A DNA stretch of 64,000 bases from Parasponia andersonii. Taxonomy: Eukaryota > Streptophyta > Magnoliopsida > Rosales > Cannabaceae. The notes beneath the pieces are model-generated. The model did no database searches. It was not told where the DNA came from and saw nothing but the letters and a program-made list of their open reading frames with translations. The stretch spans positions 91,841 to 155,840 of the forward strand of contig JXTB01000521.1 of NCBI GenBank assembly GCA_002914805.1, written 5' to 3'. This document shows positions 60,944 through 64,000 of the stretch, piece after piece (the stretch's first letter is position 1; every line of letters starts with the position of its first letter). Both the position numbers and the translations under genes were made by a program.

Positions 60944-62155
60944 TGTTAGGGTTTATACCTAAAAACTTTTATATTTTGGATATTTATTGAATTAATAAAA
61001 TAATATTTTTTCATTTAAATTTTTGCATAATTGATATATCTTTACAAATCAAAAAATCTCTAGACTATAAATTTAGTATATAAGTGTTATATACATAAAA
61101 ATTAAATTTATGGATAATAAACTAAATATAGTCCATAATAGTTAATTAACGTTTAGAATCTTTAATTAAATATTATTAGTACAGTCCATTAACATTGAGA
61201 ATGTAATAGTCTTATCCGTACTATTGATGTGTTGACATCACAATGGAGATACTTTATATAATTTGATTATATAGGACTGGACTAGACATGATTTGAATCT
61301 CACATAAATTCCGTTAACTGTTAAGAGTTCAAATAAGGTCACTAGATGATTATATGTAAATCAATCTTAATTTTAAGTAGTTATAGACTCCTATTTATAA
61401 CATTATATTCTTTGACATACTTGTTATAGGTTTGTTTCCTAAACAGGCCGAAATACTTGTATCTTGGGAATATGATGAAATGAGTAGTTAGGAATGTAGC
61501 TTACAGATATGGAATCCATTCCTTCCATTAGGAAGTTAGAAAGATGATTCCCTTGTATATTGATTCAGGATTTGAACAGTTTGAGTACTCAATTTATAAT
61601 AGATTTATAAATTAATTGTTCATTAGAGAATCAATAGTACACGCGGATAAAGATGTAATTGGAGAGGTAAATGGAATATAACTTAGCTCCAATTATGAAT
61701 TGTCTATAGAGGATTAAATTACATGTAATGATTAAGTCGATGGACTGCTCGATATTTCCTGAGTAAATTAATTCTGTAATTTCAAAAGTACAATTCCAGA
61801 TTTTTAGTGGAGTAATACTGGAATTAATAAATTAGACAAATTAATTAAAGAGTTTAATTAATTGTCATAATTTATTGGAGCTTGAATTACAGGTCTATAG
61901 GTCCCCAATTTCACCTCTTACAAACACTGTACTAAATATTATATTATTTTTATTACTGCATACTTTATCTAGATAAATAGTTTATCTATATATAATTAAT
62001 AATTATTATTAATTAATTACTTAATTTTGAAATAATTAATTTAAATTTATGGAGAGATAAGTTTCCTAATTTGTTTGAATTTTGAATTTAAAAATATCTA
62101 ATTATCAGATAATTAGATAAATAGAAATTGAGAAACCGACTAAATTTTTTTTTTG

Positions 62156-62196
<41 letters not shown>

Positions 62197-62702
62197 CTTA
62201 CGTTAACAAAAGTTATGTTTTGTTATTATAAAAAAAATGTTATATATATATATATGTTAATTAATTTTTTTATTAAATAGTTTAATAAGTATATATATAT
62301 AAGGTGAAACCCTAGCAGTATATACTACGTATTATTTTCTATAGAACCTCCAAAAGCTAGAGAGAAAAAGAAGAGTCTTCCTATTCTCTATAGAACAAAC
62401 CCTTGTAACCTCATGTGTCGAGAAAATTGTAAGGATCTAAAGTGTGAGTTTAAGAAATTGTAAGTAACGCCTACACGTTCATCTAGTTGTGCTTGAGGCT
62501 TGGATTGAAATATCGTGGTTTAGAAGACAGTAAAGCTAGGATCCGCCGATAGGCTACAAGAGGTATTAGATCTATTCTTTTTGTTTATTCCTATTTGCTA
62601 TAAATTAATACTATGCACTCATATAGTCAATTATTTTGAGAAATTTTTTTTGAATATTCCTGGGCCAATTTTCTGTTGCGAAAATCATTTTTAAATCCAA
62701 TA
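60944..62702 (+). mobile_element. Solo LTR of the copia family (1.76 kb)
   Basis: Starts TGTTAGGGTTTATACC and ends ...AAATCCAATA (expected CCAACA). It is collinear, in opposite orientation, with the LTRs at 28447-30276 and 40637-42092. Flanking words CCTTA (60939-60943) and CTTTA (62703-62707) match at four of five positions, as a decayed target-site duplication. Neither a primer site nor a polypurine tract is attached. A long (TA)n tract lies at 62159-62192. Confidence 0.8.
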
Positions 62703-63700
62703 CTTTAGCCCTTGGCAGAGGTTCATGTTAGTAATGAATCAAATAATGTGATTTATAATACATATTAGACGGACAATACCAAATGTCTAACTTAACAAAA
62801 GATTATCCATGCTAAATAAATATATTAAAATTTAGTGAGCTTACTATTGTCTATTATTCTAGATTTTGATGAAGATTTGAAGATGGATCCTTAGGCGGAA
62901 GCTACACAGTGGAGTCTTAAACACTTGATGGGTTTTGAGGGTCTTCTACAACTAAAGCTTTGAGGTGGTATACTAGAGTTCTCTCTTGGTGTGGATTGAG
63001 GCTACATCAAAAGATGAGGATTTTTTTTTCTTTGGTTGACCATAAGCCTAACCTAATCATGGGTGGACAACCGAACTAGGGTATCCATCAACCCCAGTTG
63101 GATATTTAATGGGTGTCCACATTTTGATCCACACCTAATGAATATTTTATGCTCAATTCTTATTTGATTATAATTCTATTGGGTCTATACAAAATGAAAT
63201 AGCCCAATACAATCAACATTATATGTGGTCCATATCCATATAGAAAATTGTTAAATTTCCTAACAATCTCCAATTTTGGCCACATATATACCAAAGTTAA
63301 TTGTATTATTGAACTGAAGGCTAGTCAAAAAAATGCTATATCATTTCTGAATATCCTTAAAGTAACAATCTGGTCCATCAGTAATACTAGCATAAGACCA
63401 AAGCGCTCATCGCTATATTTATAAAAATTAGTAACTGGAATCCGCAATGATCACCATACTAATATTCCTAAATGATATAGATCGAGTATGGAATGTAGCA
63501 TGGAAATTACACATAGTATGATCTTAATCATTCCTATTTCCAATTAGTCCAACTTAAATCGAAATGAGATCGACCTTAGTCTTTCCCTTTTAATGCATTA
63601 TCACATGCCTTATGTTAAACTACAATAAGATAGAAAAGAATATGAAGGAAAAACGCCATCATATATATAAAATTCAGAGTTTATATAAAATCTGCCAACC
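62703..63700. other. Retroelement-derived DNA of uncertain type
   Basis: The section 63240-63700 precedes, on the minus-strand element at the window edge, the position of its LTR; phrases like CAATCTCCAATTTTGGCCACA are common near plant copia LTR junctions. No coding region recognised. Confidence 0.4.
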
Positions 63701-64000
63701 AAATACTACAGTAAATCAAATAAAATAAGTGTCACTAATAAACACATTGATTGAACTACAAACTCCCACTAAAACTGTACATCATCTAATAAAATAACAC
63801 CTATATGGGCAGTTTACCTATGAAACACCTTGGATGGAATACCATTGTTGACCAGATCCATAATCATAGAATTTGTACCAATATGTTCTATTGATACTAA
63901 TTTACTCTGAACTCTCTCTTTTAGAGCTAGAAACTTGATGTCTATGTGTCTCAACTTCGAAGAGTTCTTATTATTGTTGGAATACAGCATCGCCGAGTTA
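63700..64000 (-). pseudogene. Copia RNase H fragment of a different element
   Basis: Minus-strand translation gives NNKNSSKLRHIDIKFLALKE, then VQSKLVSIEHIGTNSMIMDL and GIPSKVFHR followed by a stop: the end of a copia RNase H domain (HIDIKF and the IEHI-T-N-D motif). It differs from the element at 30291, which has CDNSRAMANS and IERKY at the equivalent places. The window ends inside it. Confidence 0.75.

Overview
The window is AT-rich nuclear DNA from a eudicot plant; the species is not identifiable by eye. The evidence is GT-AG introns in large multi-exon genes, plant-only families (a type 1 non-specific lipid transfer protein and a TRF-like Myb protein), and dense plant LTR retrotransposon, hAT and foldback-element remains. 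There are three recognisable host loci plus one decayed gene copy. I saw no tRNA, rRNA, CRISPR array or prokaryotic feature.

Layout. Positions 1-8088 (minus): the first 16 exons of a nardilysin-like M16 metallopeptidase gene; its 3' end lies outside the window. Positions 8089-10434: a divergent intergenic region. Positions 10435-13506 (plus): a complete five-exon TRF-like (TRFL7-type) single-Myb protein gene, with a tRNA-derived SINE-like insert in intron 2. Positions 14838-15173: a decayed lipid transfer protein copy. Positions 59698-60240: its intact paralogue. The two LTP copies share coding and promoter sequence but are separated by about 44 kb of repeats.

The block between the LTP copies is built from nested mobile-element remains: a probable solo LTR (20911-22560); two copies of a foldback element with long inverted arms (23923-24913 and 52658-53994); a large minus-strand Ty1/copia element (28447-42092) with degenerate gag, protease, integrase, RT and RNase H, itself invaded by two copies of a second LTR family, one of which holds a further insert; a GC-rich island (42400-42890); a TIR-bounded element (44965-46666); a Ty3/gypsy-like 3' fragment (46860-47640); and a decayed hAT transposon (48556-52150). 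Right of the intact LTP gene are a solo LTR of the copia family (60944-62702) and an RNase H fragment of another copia element at the window edge.

The genes do not form a pathway. The most informative points are the LTP duplication with asymmetric decay, an extra cysteine shared by both LTP copies, the nardilysin/TRFL7 neighbourhood that appears conserved with Arabidopsis, and the retroelement nesting history. I did not find convincing evidence of a wholly new biological system.
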